From positions 62,001-126,000 of the forward strand of contig NZ_JANKBI010000015.1 in assembly GCF_024622195.1 (NCBI RefSeq): a DNA stretch of 64,000 bases. Reading direction: 5' to 3'. Made by a program: the position numbers and the translations under genes. Of the stretch, positions 40,448 through 49,560 are shown piece by piece. The stretch comes from Murimonas intestini (GTDB lineage: Bacteria; Bacillota; Clostridia; Lachnospirales; Lachnospiraceae). The notes under the pieces are model-generated. The model worked only from the letters and a program-made list of their open reading frames with translations. It searched no databases and had not been told where the DNA came from. Numbering within the stretch: position 1 is the stretch's first letter; each line of letters starts with the position of its first letter.

Positions 40448-42109
40448 ATGGATATGGCTAATGGAAATAGTAAGATTCTTACGGTTGAACAGGAGAAGAA
40501 GCTGCGTCAGCCAATCGAGGATTATGTAGGTAAAATTCAGAAACAGATCGATAGCCTCAGAGTGGACGGTACAGACAAGGTTATTTCTTTTCAGAATATT
40601 ATTGACAGTATAAAAAGAGACCGTGCGCTTACAAAGGATGAAAAAGAAAAAGAGATCGCAAAATATAGAAGTGAACTGGAAAAGGCAAAATCAATTGAAG
40701 CGAAAAATAAAGATGAAGTTACAAAACTGATTGCTGATGCGGAATCCTATCTGAAGACACACTTTGACAGGGATTATTACCAGCTGGTTAAACAGAGCTG
40801 TGACCAGGAGAAAGCACAGGCAAAGGCCAGATACAGCAAAAAGACTGAAGAACTGAAAAGCGAACATCAGAAAATCGTCTCAAAACTCTCTGACCATCAG
40901 GAAGTGAAGGATGAGAATTATGTCTATAAGAACAGGCTGTTTGATGCAAAAATGCAGCTTGAGAAGGAGCTTCAGCAGATAAAAGACAGAAGGCATGCTG
41001 CTTATACATATAAATATCATCTGATAGATATGCTGCGTATGTCGAAATTCACCTTTATGGAGTCAAGAGAACAGAAATGGGAAAATTATAAATATACGTT
41101 CAACAGAAGGACCTTCCTTTTGAGGAACGGTCTGTATATTGCGATTGTCCTGATTTTTATTGTGCTGTGTATTATCACTCCTATCATTAAAAATACACCG
41201 CTGCTTACGTATAACAATGTCCTGAATATCCTTCAGCAGGCTTCTCCGAGAATGTTCCTTGCCCTGGGCGTTGCCGGACTGATCCTCCTTACCGGTACGG
41301 ACCTCTCGATTGGCCGAATGATTGGTATGGGTATGACTACAGCGACTATTGTTATGCATCAGGGTATTAATACAGGTTCTGTCTTCGGGCATGTATTTGA
41401 TTTTACAGGGATACCCATTGTTGGAAGAGTTATCCTGGCGCTGGTGATGTGTGTGCTTTTATGTACGTGCTTTACTGCAATAGCGGGATTTTTTACAGCC
41501 AAATTCAAGATGCATCCCTTTATTTCAACAATGGCAAACATGCTTGTGATCTTTGGTCTTGTAACATATGCAACAAAAGGTGTGTCCTTCGGCGCTATTG
41601 AGCTGTCCATCCCGGGCATGATCATTCCGAAAGTGAATGGATTCCCGACTATTATTCTTTGGGCACTGGCTGCAATCATTGTCATATGGTTTATCTGGAA
41701 TAAAACAACCTTTGGTAAAAATCTGTATGCTGTGGGCGGAAATCCGGAAGCGGCAGCAGTTTCAGGAATTTCAGTATTCCGTGTAACAGTGGGGGCGTTT
41801 ATTCTGGCAGGTATCCTTTATGGATTTGGCTCATGGCTGGAGTGTGCAAGAATGGTTGGTTCAGGATCAGCTGCTTACGGGCAGGGCTGGGAGATGGATG
41901 CGATCGCAGCCTGCGTAGTAGGAGGAGTATCATTTACAGGCGGTATTGGTAAGATTTCCGGAGTAGTTGTCGGTGTAATGATTTTTACCGCACTTACTTA
42001 TTCTCTTACGATCCTTGGCATTGACACAAACCTTCAGTTTGTTTTTGAAGGTATCATCATTCTGGCAGCAGTCACACTTGACTGTCTGAAATATGTTCAG
42101 AAGAAGTAA
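40448..42109 (+). CDS. Sugar ABC permease (MglC type) with long coiled-coil extension
   Basis: 554 residues; the family is usually about 330. The first ~225 are charged and helical (KDEKEKEIAKYRSELEKAKS, ...), with no membrane segment; the remainder has the ten-or-so transmembrane helices (NGLYIAIVLIFIVLCIITP onward) with the motif VGGNPEAAAVSGI. The extension would face the cytoplasm and may contact the ATPase or a regulator. Follows ATPase gene by 12 bases. Confidence 0.9.
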   Translation: MDMANGNSKILTVEQEKKLRQPIEDYVGKIQKQIDSLRVDGTDKVISFQNIIDSIKRDRALTKDEKEKEIAKYRSELEKAKSIEAKNKDEVTKLIADAESYLKTHFDRDYYQLVKQSCDQEKAQAKARYSKKTEELKSEHQKIVSKLSDHQEVKDENYVYKNRLFDAKMQLEKELQQIKDRRHAAYTYKYHLIDMLRMSKFTFMESREQKWENYKYTFNRRTFLLRNGLYIAIVLIFIVLCIITPIIKNTPLLTYNNVLNILQQASPRMFLALGVAGLILLTGTDLSIGRMIGMGMTTATIVMHQGINTGSVFGHVFDFTGIPIVGRVILALVMCVLLCTCFTAIAGFFTAKFKMHPFISTMANMLVIFGLVTYATKGVSFGAIELSIPGMIIPKVNGFPTIILWALAAIIVIWFIWNKTTFGKNLYAVGGNPEAAAVSGISVFRVTVGAFILAGILYGFGSWLECARMVGSGSAAYGQGWEMDAIAACVVGGVSFTGGIGKISGVVVGVMIFTALTYSLTILGIDTNLQFVFEGIIILAAVTLDCLKYVQKK

Positions 42110-42143
42110 TATATATTGTAATTATTAAAATATTCAGTTGCTG

Positions 42144-42177
42144 CTAAAAGAGCCAGACTTAGTTTTGGCTCTTTTAG
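42144..42177 (+). terminator. Strong terminator of the sugar transporter operon
   Basis: CTAAAAGAGCCA/TGGCTCTTTTAG, 12-bp perfect stem, T-rich right arm. Confidence 0.85.
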
Positions 42178-42299
42178 TATTACTATTCATACGTCAATGT
42201 CCCGCGTTTGCCCGGCTCAGCGTTTACATTTACATTCGCGTATGCATTTGTTATAATAACGTAAACTGTAACGAAAAATACACACATGGAGAAAAAGGC

Positions 42300-43910
42300 A
42301 TGGATACATATACAGTTCTTTTAGTGGATGATGAAGAAGAAGTAATACAGGTCATAATGAGAAAGATCAATTGGGAGGGGCTGGGATTTTCTGTAATAGG
42401 ATATGCCAATAATGGTGTCAAGGCTCTCGAGATGGTGGAGGAATTTCAGCCGGATGTTGTTATGACTGATATCAAAATGCCTTACATGGATGGTATGGAA
42501 CTGGCGAATCATATTAAGGCGGAATATCCTACGACCAAGATATTGTTCTTTACAGGGTTTGATGAATTTGATTATGCGAAGGAGGCTATTCATCTGGAAG
42601 CGGAAGAATATATTCTGAAGCCGGTCAATTCTGTAGAGCTTATTAATGTGTTTACTCAGCTGAAGATAAAGCTGGACCAGGAAATAAGCGAAAAGCGGAG
42701 CGTGGAGACATTACAGAAATACTATATGGAGTCGCTGCCCCTTCTGCAGGCTAACTTTTATTCCTCTTTGATTGAAGGCAGGATCCATGAAGAGGAGATT
42801 CCAAAGTATCTCTCTGATTATCAAATATCTTTTTCGGGGCCGTTTTTCTGCTGTGTTGTCATTCATACATCGTCCAGCAGGGTGCCTGAGGGCGCGAATC
42901 CTCTGCTTTTGTCCACCTTTGTACAGAAACAGGCGGAAGAGCGGCTGGGAGAAAAGTGGGAGGCGAAAAGCTTAACATATCTGGGGAACACTGTTTTGAT
43001 CACACAGCTGAAAAGTGAAAATGAGGTCCCGGAACTGACAGATGAATGCGACAGATTCTGCAGATATGCCCACAGGATCATGGGAGCTGTTGTTTCAGTA
43101 GGGATAGGACAGGTCTGCAGGAGTATTCTGGAATTGCCCCAGTCCTACAGCAGCGCAAGGGAAGCTGTATCTTACAGGGCCATCTACGGAGCTTTCAGGG
43201 CAATCAATATTAAAGAGATCGCTCCCCAGGAGATGAGTAAATCGGGCGAAGGAAATGATATGGAATTGGCGAATCTGTTTAAAATGATCCGTTTAAATCC
43301 TGCGGAAGATGTTGTGGAAGCAGTCGATAAATATCTGGACCATATATCTTTTCCGGATAAATCCCTGCAGCAGCATCATATTGATATTATGGAGCTGGTG
43401 GGGGCGTTATACAGGTTTGCAATGAATAATGATATTGTCATCAAAGATTTTACAGGAGATGTGAGGAAACTGTACAGCAGCCTTCTTGATAAGGAGCCTG
43501 ATGCGCTGAAGAAATGGCTAATCGATATCAGTCTTTTTTTTCGTGAAAAATTGATCAGCGCCAGGAGCATGTCGACGAAATCCTTCGTATTCAGGGCAAA
43601 AGAATATGTGCATAATAATTATCAGGATGAGGAACTTTCACTTGACAGTATCTGTGAAGTTCTGGGCGTATCGAATTCTTATTTTTCCACCATTTTTAAG
43701 AAAGAAACAGGGAATTCGTTTATCGGGTATTTAACGGATTACCGTATGGATCAGGCATCCCGCCAGCTGATCGAGACAAATGAAAAAAGCTATATTATAG
43801 CAAAGAATGTGGGATACAATGATCCGAACTATTTCAGCTATGTGTTTAAGAGACGGTTTGGCGTTTCACCTTCAAAATACAGAACGGAGCATACAGAAGT
43901 TGAAAAATAA
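42300..43910 (+). CDS. AraC-family response regulator
   Basis: 536 residues. Receiver domain with LLVDDEEEV and VVMTDIKMPYMDG (phosphoryl-accepting Asp), a long middle region, then a C-terminal double HTH (LSLDSICEVLGVSNSYFSTI; SYIIAKNVGYNDPNYFSYVF). The start at 42300 follows GGAG and begins the receiver. It overlaps the kinase gene; likely controls the mgl-like operon. Confidence 0.93.
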   Translation: MDTYTVLLVDDEEEVIQVIMRKINWEGLGFSVIGYANNGVKALEMVEEFQPDVVMTDIKMPYMDGMELANHIKAEYPTTKILFFTGFDEFDYAKEAIHLEAEEYILKPVNSVELINVFTQLKIKLDQEISEKRSVETLQKYYMESLPLLQANFYSSLIEGRIHEEEIPKYLSDYQISFSGPFFCCVVIHTSSSRVPEGANPLLLSTFVQKQAEERLGEKWEAKSLTYLGNTVLITQLKSENEVPELTDECDRFCRYAHRIMGAVVSVGIGQVCRSILELPQSYSSAREAVSYRAIYGAFRAINIKEIAPQEMSKSGEGNDMELANLFKMIRLNPAEDVVEAVDKYLDHISFPDKSLQQHHIDIMELVGALYRFAMNNDIVIKDFTGDVRKLYSSLLDKEPDALKKWLIDISLFFREKLISARSMSTKSFVFRAKEYVHNNYQDEELSLDSICEVLGVSNSYFSTIFKKETGNSFIGYLTDYRMDQASRQLIETNEKSYIIAKNVGYNDPNYFSYVFKRRFGVSPSKYRTEHTEVEK

Positions 43911-45747
43911 GTACTTCAGCCGGCTGAAGAGATTAAAGCCGAGAGGGATACAGTCTACCATTATGTTTGCATTTTCCGTGATATCTATCTCCATTATATT
44001 ACTTCTGGGCAGCGTGCTGTATTTCAGGTTTTCTGCCATATCAAGACAGGAGATAATACAGAGTACGCAGAAGCTGATGGAACAGGCAGGAGAGAGTCTG
44101 GAAAATTATCTGGTCAGTATGCGGCAGATATCGGATGCTGTATATTACAATGTAATAAAAGAAAATGATCTGTCCAGCCAGGATCAGAATATCCAGAGAG
44201 GGATGAACCTGCTGTATGAAGCAAACCGGGATAATCTGCGCAGCATTGCCATTTATAATAATTACGGAAGCCTGATGGCGGCAGAACCGGTGGCGTCCCA
44301 GAAGGAGGATCCTAATGTCACAAGGCAGGACTGGTATAAGCAGGCCATGGATGAGATGGAGAATATGCATTTTTCCACGCCCCATATCCAGAATCTGTTT
44401 AATGATTCCACACAGCGCTATTACTGGGTGATTTCACTGAGCCGTGTTGTGGAGCTGACTGACAATGGCGATACGCATCTGGGCGTACTTCTCGTAGATA
44501 TGGATTATACAAGCATCTCGCGGATGATGAAACAGATCAATGCCTTAAATAACGGACAGTATTATTATCTGTGTGACAGCAACGGGGAAATCATCTATCA
44601 CAGGCAGCAGATACAGATCAGCAAAGGGATCTGCAATGAAAACAGCGGGATAGCAGCAAATTATAAGGATGGTATTTATGATGAGACCTTTGAAGGGGAA
44701 CAGAGGAAGGTTATCGTGGATACGATCAGTTATACCGGCTGGAAGCTGGTTGGAGTGATCCCCTATTCTGCATTTACCCATGGAATGATCAATATCAGGT
44801 ATTCTATTGTGGCGCTTGTGCTTCTGATGGTGTTGATGCTTGTCGTCATTAACCGTATAGTTTCAGTCAGGGTCTCCAGCCCTATTATGAAGCTGAATAA
44901 TTCGGTTATGAAATATGAGGCCGGGGAAAAGCCGGAGATATATATCGGCGGGACGCTGGAAATCAGGCACCTTGCCCATTCTATACAAAGCTCCTATGAA
45001 CAGATAGACACGCTTATGAGAAAAATCGTTCTGGAGCAGAATGAAAGAAGAAAAAGTGAGCTTGATGCCCTGCAAAGCCAGATCAATCCGCATTTTTTGT
45101 ATAATACGCTGGAATCTATCACATGGATGGTTGAGGGGGAGAGAAATGATGAGGCTTCATTCATGATCTCACAGCTGGCGAAGCTATTCAGGATCAGCCT
45201 TTCAAAGGGGCGCACTATAATCAGCGTTAAGGATGAGCTGCAGCACGCACAGAGCTATATGAATATCCAGAAGATCAGGTATAAGAATACATTTTCAGTT
45301 GAGTATGATGTGGACCAGTGTGTGTACTCATACTGTACGGTGAAGCTGATCCTGCAGCCAATCCTGGAAAATGCCATAAATTATGGAGTCAGCAGCATGG
45401 ATGACTGCGGAGAGATAAAGGTTACAGGAAGGCTGAAGGCTGATAATATTATCCTTTCAGTGACGGATAATGGAATAGGGATGTCTGAAGAAGAGGTGAG
45501 CCTTATACTGACAGACAGCAGCAGAGTCCAGAAACATGGGTCAGGAGTCGGCCTTATTAATGTGAATAACCGCATTCAGATACTTTTTGGGAAAGAGTAC
45601 GGCTTAATTATTGAAAGTGAGCCGGATAAGGGTACCTCTGTCTCAATCTGTATTCCGGCAGTTCCGTATAATGAGGAAAACAGAAAGATTCTTGAGAAGG
45701 GACATATATTCAGCAAGGAAGAGATGATTGACAAGAAGCAGCTGTAA
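43900..45747 (+). CDS. YesM-type sensor histidine kinase
   Basis: 615 residues from a TTG with GGAG 10 bases upstream (longer frames lie inside the previous gene). Two membrane helices (IMFAFSVISISIILLLGSVL; SIVALVLLMVLMLVVINRI) flank an extracellular sensor; then HAMP, QINPHFLYNTLESI with the phosphorylated His and an HATPase domain (VTDNGIGMSEEEV; GSGVGLINVNNR). Partner of the regulator just before it. Confidence 0.93.
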   Translation: MKNKYFSRLKRLKPRGIQSTIMFAFSVISISIILLLGSVLYFRFSAISRQEIIQSTQKLMEQAGESLENYLVSMRQISDAVYYNVIKENDLSSQDQNIQRGMNLLYEANRDNLRSIAIYNNYGSLMAAEPVASQKEDPNVTRQDWYKQAMDEMENMHFSTPHIQNLFNDSTQRYYWVISLSRVVELTDNGDTHLGVLLVDMDYTSISRMMKQINALNNGQYYYLCDSNGEIIYHRQQIQISKGICNENSGIAANYKDGIYDETFEGEQRKVIVDTISYTGWKLVGVIPYSAFTHGMINIRYSIVALVLLMVLMLVVINRIVSVRVSSPIMKLNNSVMKYEAGEKPEIYIGGTLEIRHLAHSIQSSYEQIDTLMRKIVLEQNERRKSELDALQSQINPHFLYNTLESITWMVEGERNDEASFMISQLAKLFRISLSKGRTIISVKDELQHAQSYMNIQKIRYKNTFSVEYDVDQCVYSYCTVKLILQPILENAINYGVSSMDDCGEIKVTGRLKADNIILSVTDNGIGMSEEEVSLILTDSSRVQKHGSGVGLINVNNRIQILFGKEYGLIIESEPDKGTSVSICIPAVPYNEENRKILEKGHIFSKEEMIDKKQL

Positions 45748-45791
45748 TTGCGGTTGTGCTGGATAATTACGGGGGTTCAGGGTAAATAGAG

Positions 45792-46766
45792 ATGAAGAAG
45801 AACAGAAAATTGTTTATTCTGCTGGAAGCATTTTTGGCGGTGCTGGTAATTGCTGCGGTTTTAATTATGCTCTGGGGGAAGAACGGGAAAGACCGTTATA
45901 AAGTTTCGGTGATTATTCAGAATTCTGATGACAATCAGTGGGCTGCGTTCAAATACGGGCTCAGAATGGCTGCAGAAGATAAGGGAATAGAAATGTTTGT
46001 CGTCAGTACAGGAGGTGCGCTGACTGTTGAGGAAGAGAAGAGTGCCATAGAGTGGGAAATCGACAATGGGGCTGACGCTGTCATCGTACAGCCGGTGCCG
46101 TCTCCTGATGCAGAGGAAATGCTGAAAAAAATAGAGAATAAGGTTCCTGTTATGCTGGTGGGATATACGGCATCCGGAAATAAGGACGCCTCAAGGCTGC
46201 CTGCCACAGGGCCGGATAATTATGCCATGGGAGCAGCTTTGGCGGAGGAACTGCTGAAAGATTACAATGGAAACATTAAGGGAAAGACCCTGGGTATCCT
46301 GACGGAGACAACTGATTCCCCGGCAGCAGTAAGCAGGGAGAAGGGATTTACAGATACCCTGAAAGATACAGGAGTTGAAATCAGCTGGTCTGTTTCCGGT
46401 GTCTTTGATGGAAACGAAGAGGACTCTCCCGGGAATCAGCCGAAGGTAGATTTTGTGATCGCCCTCGATGATAACAGCCTGACAACAGCCGGAAGTTACT
46501 CGGCGGCTAATAATCTGCATGGAGCCCTGGTGTATGGAATTGGAAATTCTACGGAGGCAGTCTACTATCTGGATATGGGATTTGCAGAATGCCTGGTGGT
46601 GCCTGATGAATTTAATGTGGGCTATCAAAGCCTGACAGAAATATGGGAAAAACTGGGGCATTATTTCAGCAGTCTGCAGGATATAACAGTTTCCCATACA
46701 GTTCTCCGCAGAGACACCCTGTTTTTAAAAGAAAACCAGGAGATACTTTTTACAATGAGTCAGTAA
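45792..46766 (+). CDS. Membrane-anchored periplasmic-binding-type protein
   Basis: 324 residues: an uncleaved-looking membrane helix at 7-29 (LFILLEAFLAVLVIAAVLIM) and a substrate-binding fold (YKVSVIIQNSDDNQWAAFKY; VIALDDNSLTTAG). No ABC genes follow. Next to kinase and regulator, it probably presents sugar to the kinase's outer domain. This role is inferred from context. Confidence 0.85.
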   Translation: MKKNRKLFILLEAFLAVLVIAAVLIMLWGKNGKDRYKVSVIIQNSDDNQWAAFKYGLRMAAEDKGIEMFVVSTGGALTVEEEKSAIEWEIDNGADAVIVQPVPSPDAEEMLKKIENKVPVMLVGYTASGNKDASRLPATGPDNYAMGAALAEELLKDYNGNIKGKTLGILTETTDSPAAVSREKGFTDTLKDTGVEISWSVSGVFDGNEEDSPGNQPKVDFVIALDDNSLTTAGSYSAANNLHGALVYGIGNSTEAVYYLDMGFAECLVVPDEFNVGYQSLTEIWEKLGHYFSSLQDITVSHTVLRRDTLFLKENQEILFTMSQ

Positions 46767-46802
46767 CGAATTTGCTTTTGATAAGAAACCCGGAGGAATA
46801 TT

Positions 46803-47843
46803 ATGAAAATGAAAAAAATCCTGGCGGCAGGGGTTTTGTGCTGCATGGGCGTGAATCTCTTATGTGCCTGCGGAAAACAGCAGATGTCCGCGTCAGACAA
46901 GGTTCATGTGGGGGTGGCGTGCTATAACCAGAATGATACATTCATCAGCGAATTGATTACAAGCTTCAGAGAACAGCTAAACGGTTATGAAAGAGAAGAC
47001 CTGGAGACGAGAGTGCTCATCAGGGACGCGGCCGGTTCACAGCGCACTCAGAATGATCAGGTGGAAGAACTGATCAATGCGGGCTGCAATGTCCTCTGCG
47101 TGAATCTTGTAGACAGGACAAATACTTCGGAGATCATCGACCTTGCAAGGGAAAATGATATTCCCATTATATTCTTTAACAGGGAGCCTGTCGCAGAGGA
47201 CTTAAGACAGTGGGATAAATTTTATTATGTGGGGGCTTATACAAAACAGCCGGGTGTGATGCAGGGGGAGATGGCTGCAGACCTGATACGGGAGAACAGC
47301 CAGATAGACCGCAACAAGGACGGAAAGATACAATACGTGGTACTGGAAGGAGAACCAGGCCATCAGGACGCCATAGTACGTACAGAAAGTGCGGTTGATA
47401 CTCTGAAAAATAATGGCATAGAACTTGAAAAACTGAGTTATGGGATTGCAAACTGGAACCGGGCTCAGGCGCAGAACAGGATGGAGCAGATGATCGGCCA
47501 GTATAAGAATAAAATTGAACTTGTCCTGGCAAATAACGATGATATGGCTCTGGGTGCAATTGATGCCTATAAGAAGCTGGGGTATACGGAGGCAAATTTC
47601 CCTGTTTTTTTCGGGATCGACGGCACAGACGTGGGACTGAAGGCTGTCATGGACTCGGAACTGGCCGGAACTGTCTATAATGACAAGGAAGGACAAGCGG
47701 GGGCTATGGCAAAGCTGGCGGTTGCCCTTGTTTCCGGTGAGGGAATGGAAGATATCGAGTTCGAAGATGATAAATATATTTACATGTCTTATTTTAAAAT
47801 TACGAGTGATAATGTAAGCAGCTATGTTAATGAAGAAAAATAA
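46803..47843 (+). CDS. MglB-type sugar-binding lipoprotein (normal domain order)
   Basis: 346 residues. Lipobox LLCAC near residue 22; then VHVGVACYNQNDTFIS at the front, CVNLVDRTNTSEI, IIFFNREPV, FYYVGAYTKQ, DRNKDGKIQYV (calcium site), LANNDDMALGAI. This is the canonical order, against which the permuted protein at 37476 can be read. Likely an accessory binding protein for the sensor unit. Confidence 0.9.
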   Translation: MKMKKILAAGVLCCMGVNLLCACGKQQMSASDKVHVGVACYNQNDTFISELITSFREQLNGYEREDLETRVLIRDAAGSQRTQNDQVEELINAGCNVLCVNLVDRTNTSEIIDLARENDIPIIFFNREPVAEDLRQWDKFYYVGAYTKQPGVMQGEMAADLIRENSQIDRNKDGKIQYVVLEGEPGHQDAIVRTESAVDTLKNNGIELEKLSYGIANWNRAQAQNRMEQMIGQYKNKIELVLANNDDMALGAIDAYKKLGYTEANFPVFFGIDGTDVGLKAVMDSELAGTVYNDKEGQAGAMAKLAVALVSGEGMEDIEFEDDKYIYMSYFKITSDNVSSYVNEEK

Positions 47844-47851
47844 TTGTGTTT

Positions 47852-47880
47852 TTGACAAATTTTACCAATAGAAATATACA
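47852..47880 (+). promoter_or_regulatory. Promoter before the transpeptidase gene
   Basis: TTGACA (47852-47857), 17-base spacer, TATACA (47875-47880). The leader then has a hairpin near 47933-47959 (GGGGCCGGAT/ATCCGGTCCCC). A 28-codon frame (47971-48057) overlaps but has no ribosome site. Confidence 0.72.
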
Positions 47881-48065
47881 TTTATGAGTGATAATATTAA
47901 GAAGGGTGTAGTAATACACTTTTTTCTCACTGGGGGCCGGATCCGCACATCCGGTCCCCTCTCTCTGTATATGGAGATAAAATCTAAAAAAGTAAAGAAA
48001 ATGGGCATGGCCTCATATGCTGTACATAAGGATAAGGTTGTTTCAGGCATGAGGTGAAAGTGCAT

Positions 48066-49475
48066 ATGGGCAGATTTTGGGAGAGATTCCGGGGTAGGAA
48101 CAGAAAGGCAGTGATTGCCGGTGCTGTGGCGGGATGTGTCTGTATACTTGCCGGCGGATATGCCGGAGTGGGGTATTATTACAGCGGGAGATTCTATATA
48201 GGGACTTTCATAAACGGAGTCAGCTGTTCAAACAAGACGGCTGAGGAGGCAGAGCGCGGACTTATGAATAATCTGCTGAATTATAAGCTTACCATAAGGG
48301 GCAGAGGCGGGATTGAGGGGCAGATAACAGGCAATCAGCTGGCGCTCTCGTACATAGATATGAGTCAGGCGGAGGAAGTGCTGTGGGATCAGAAGCCCTG
48401 GGCCTGGATATTTGCCATGATGGGGGACAGGAATTACCACATTGCATTTCCTGTGGACTATAATGAGGGGATTCTGGATTCCCTGCTGGAAGGGATGCCT
48501 TTTATGGACGGGAAGCTTGTTACACCTCCGGCTGATGCTGCTATAGAGGAAACTGATTCAGGTTTTGTGATACGGCCGGAGGAACAGGGAAACATGGTCA
48601 GATTTGAAAGGCTGAAGGAGGCTGCTGCAGCAGCCATCAGACATGGTGAGACGGTCCTGGACCTGGATAAGGAGGGACTGTATGAGGCGCCTTCGGTGCT
48701 TGGCAGCGATGAGCAGCTTCAGTCGGAAGTGCGCCAGCTCAATGAGCTTACAAGGGCCAGGATCACATATGATTTTACAGACAGGCAGAAGGTGGTGAAC
48801 AGGGGGATCATCAGGCAGATGCTCTCTAAGGATCTGTACGGGAATTATTTTCTGGATAAAGATAAAGCGGCGGAATGGGTAAAACAGATGGCATATGATA
48901 CAGATACCTTTGGGCTGCCAAGAGATTTTACCGCACATGACGGGAGCACCATCCGCCTGGAGGGCGGTGATTACGGCTGGTGCATAGACAGGGAGAAGAC
49001 AACGGAGGAGCTTATATCTGCTGTCTCGGCGGGGATGAACGGAAGTCTTCAGCCCTCTTACGTGTATACTGCCATGGACCGTTCTGCTGATGATATCGGA
49101 GGGACTTATGTGGAGGTGTGCATTTCACAGCAGCGCATGTGGTTCTACAAGGACGGCGTGGAGCTGGTGGATACACCTGTAGTGACAGGTGACCCCAATA
49201 AAGGGAATGCCACTCCTGCCGGAGGCGTTTGGGCCATAGACGCCAAAATAAACGGACAGATACTAAGAGGACAGGATTATGCACAGCCTGTTGCATACTG
49301 GCTGCCCTTCAATGGAAATGTGGGTATCCATGACGCCAGCCATTTCAGGTCTTATTTCGGAGGGAATATCTATCTGACGAATGGGTCCCACGGCTGCATC
49401 AATACGCCCACAGATCAGGCGGAAATTATCTTCCGCAATGTAGACAAGGGTTACCCTGTGGTGGTATATGAATAA
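48066..49475 (+). CDS. L,D-transpeptidase (YkuD type)
   Basis: 469 residues. Membrane anchor (AVIAGAVAGCVCILAGGYAG), a VanW/PG_binding_4-type middle part (GTFINGVSCSNKTAEEAERG), and the YkuD domain with the catalytic SHGCINTP near the end. Crosslinks cell wall outside the membrane. The chosen ATG follows GAGGTG by nine bases. Confidence 0.92.
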   Translation: MGRFWERFRGRNRKAVIAGAVAGCVCILAGGYAGVGYYYSGRFYIGTFINGVSCSNKTAEEAERGLMNNLLNYKLTIRGRGGIEGQITGNQLALSYIDMSQAEEVLWDQKPWAWIFAMMGDRNYHIAFPVDYNEGILDSLLEGMPFMDGKLVTPPADAAIEETDSGFVIRPEEQGNMVRFERLKEAAAAAIRHGETVLDLDKEGLYEAPSVLGSDEQLQSEVRQLNELTRARITYDFTDRQKVVNRGIIRQMLSKDLYGNYFLDKDKAAEWVKQMAYDTDTFGLPRDFTAHDGSTIRLEGGDYGWCIDREKTTEELISAVSAGMNGSLQPSYVYTAMDRSADDIGGTYVEVCISQQRMWFYKDGVELVDTPVVTGDPNKGNATPAGGVWAIDAKINGQILRGQDYAQPVAYWLPFNGNVGIHDASHFRSYFGGNIYLTNGSHGCINTPTDQAEIIFRNVDKGYPVVVYE

Positions 49476-49499
49476 TTGTCGGATTTTGTAAAGACCTTC

Positions 49500-49549
49500 T
49501 GTACAAAAACATTAAGATAAGGTATACTCTTTACGTAAAAAACGTAAAG
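49500..49549 (+). promoter_or_regulatory. Promoter and palindrome before the xanthine operon
   Basis: TATACT at 49523-49528 with a TGTACA 17 bases ahead (weak -35). CTTTACGT-AAAAA-ACGTAAAG (49529-49549) covers the start site and touches the AAAGGAG ribosome site, so it is well placed as an operator or translational switch. Confidence 0.6.
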
Positions 49550-49560
49550 GAGAGAGAAAA

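Noticed and set aside
47971..48057. 28-codon gene before the transpeptidase
   Set aside because: No ribosome site and no protein-like features; left as part of the leader.
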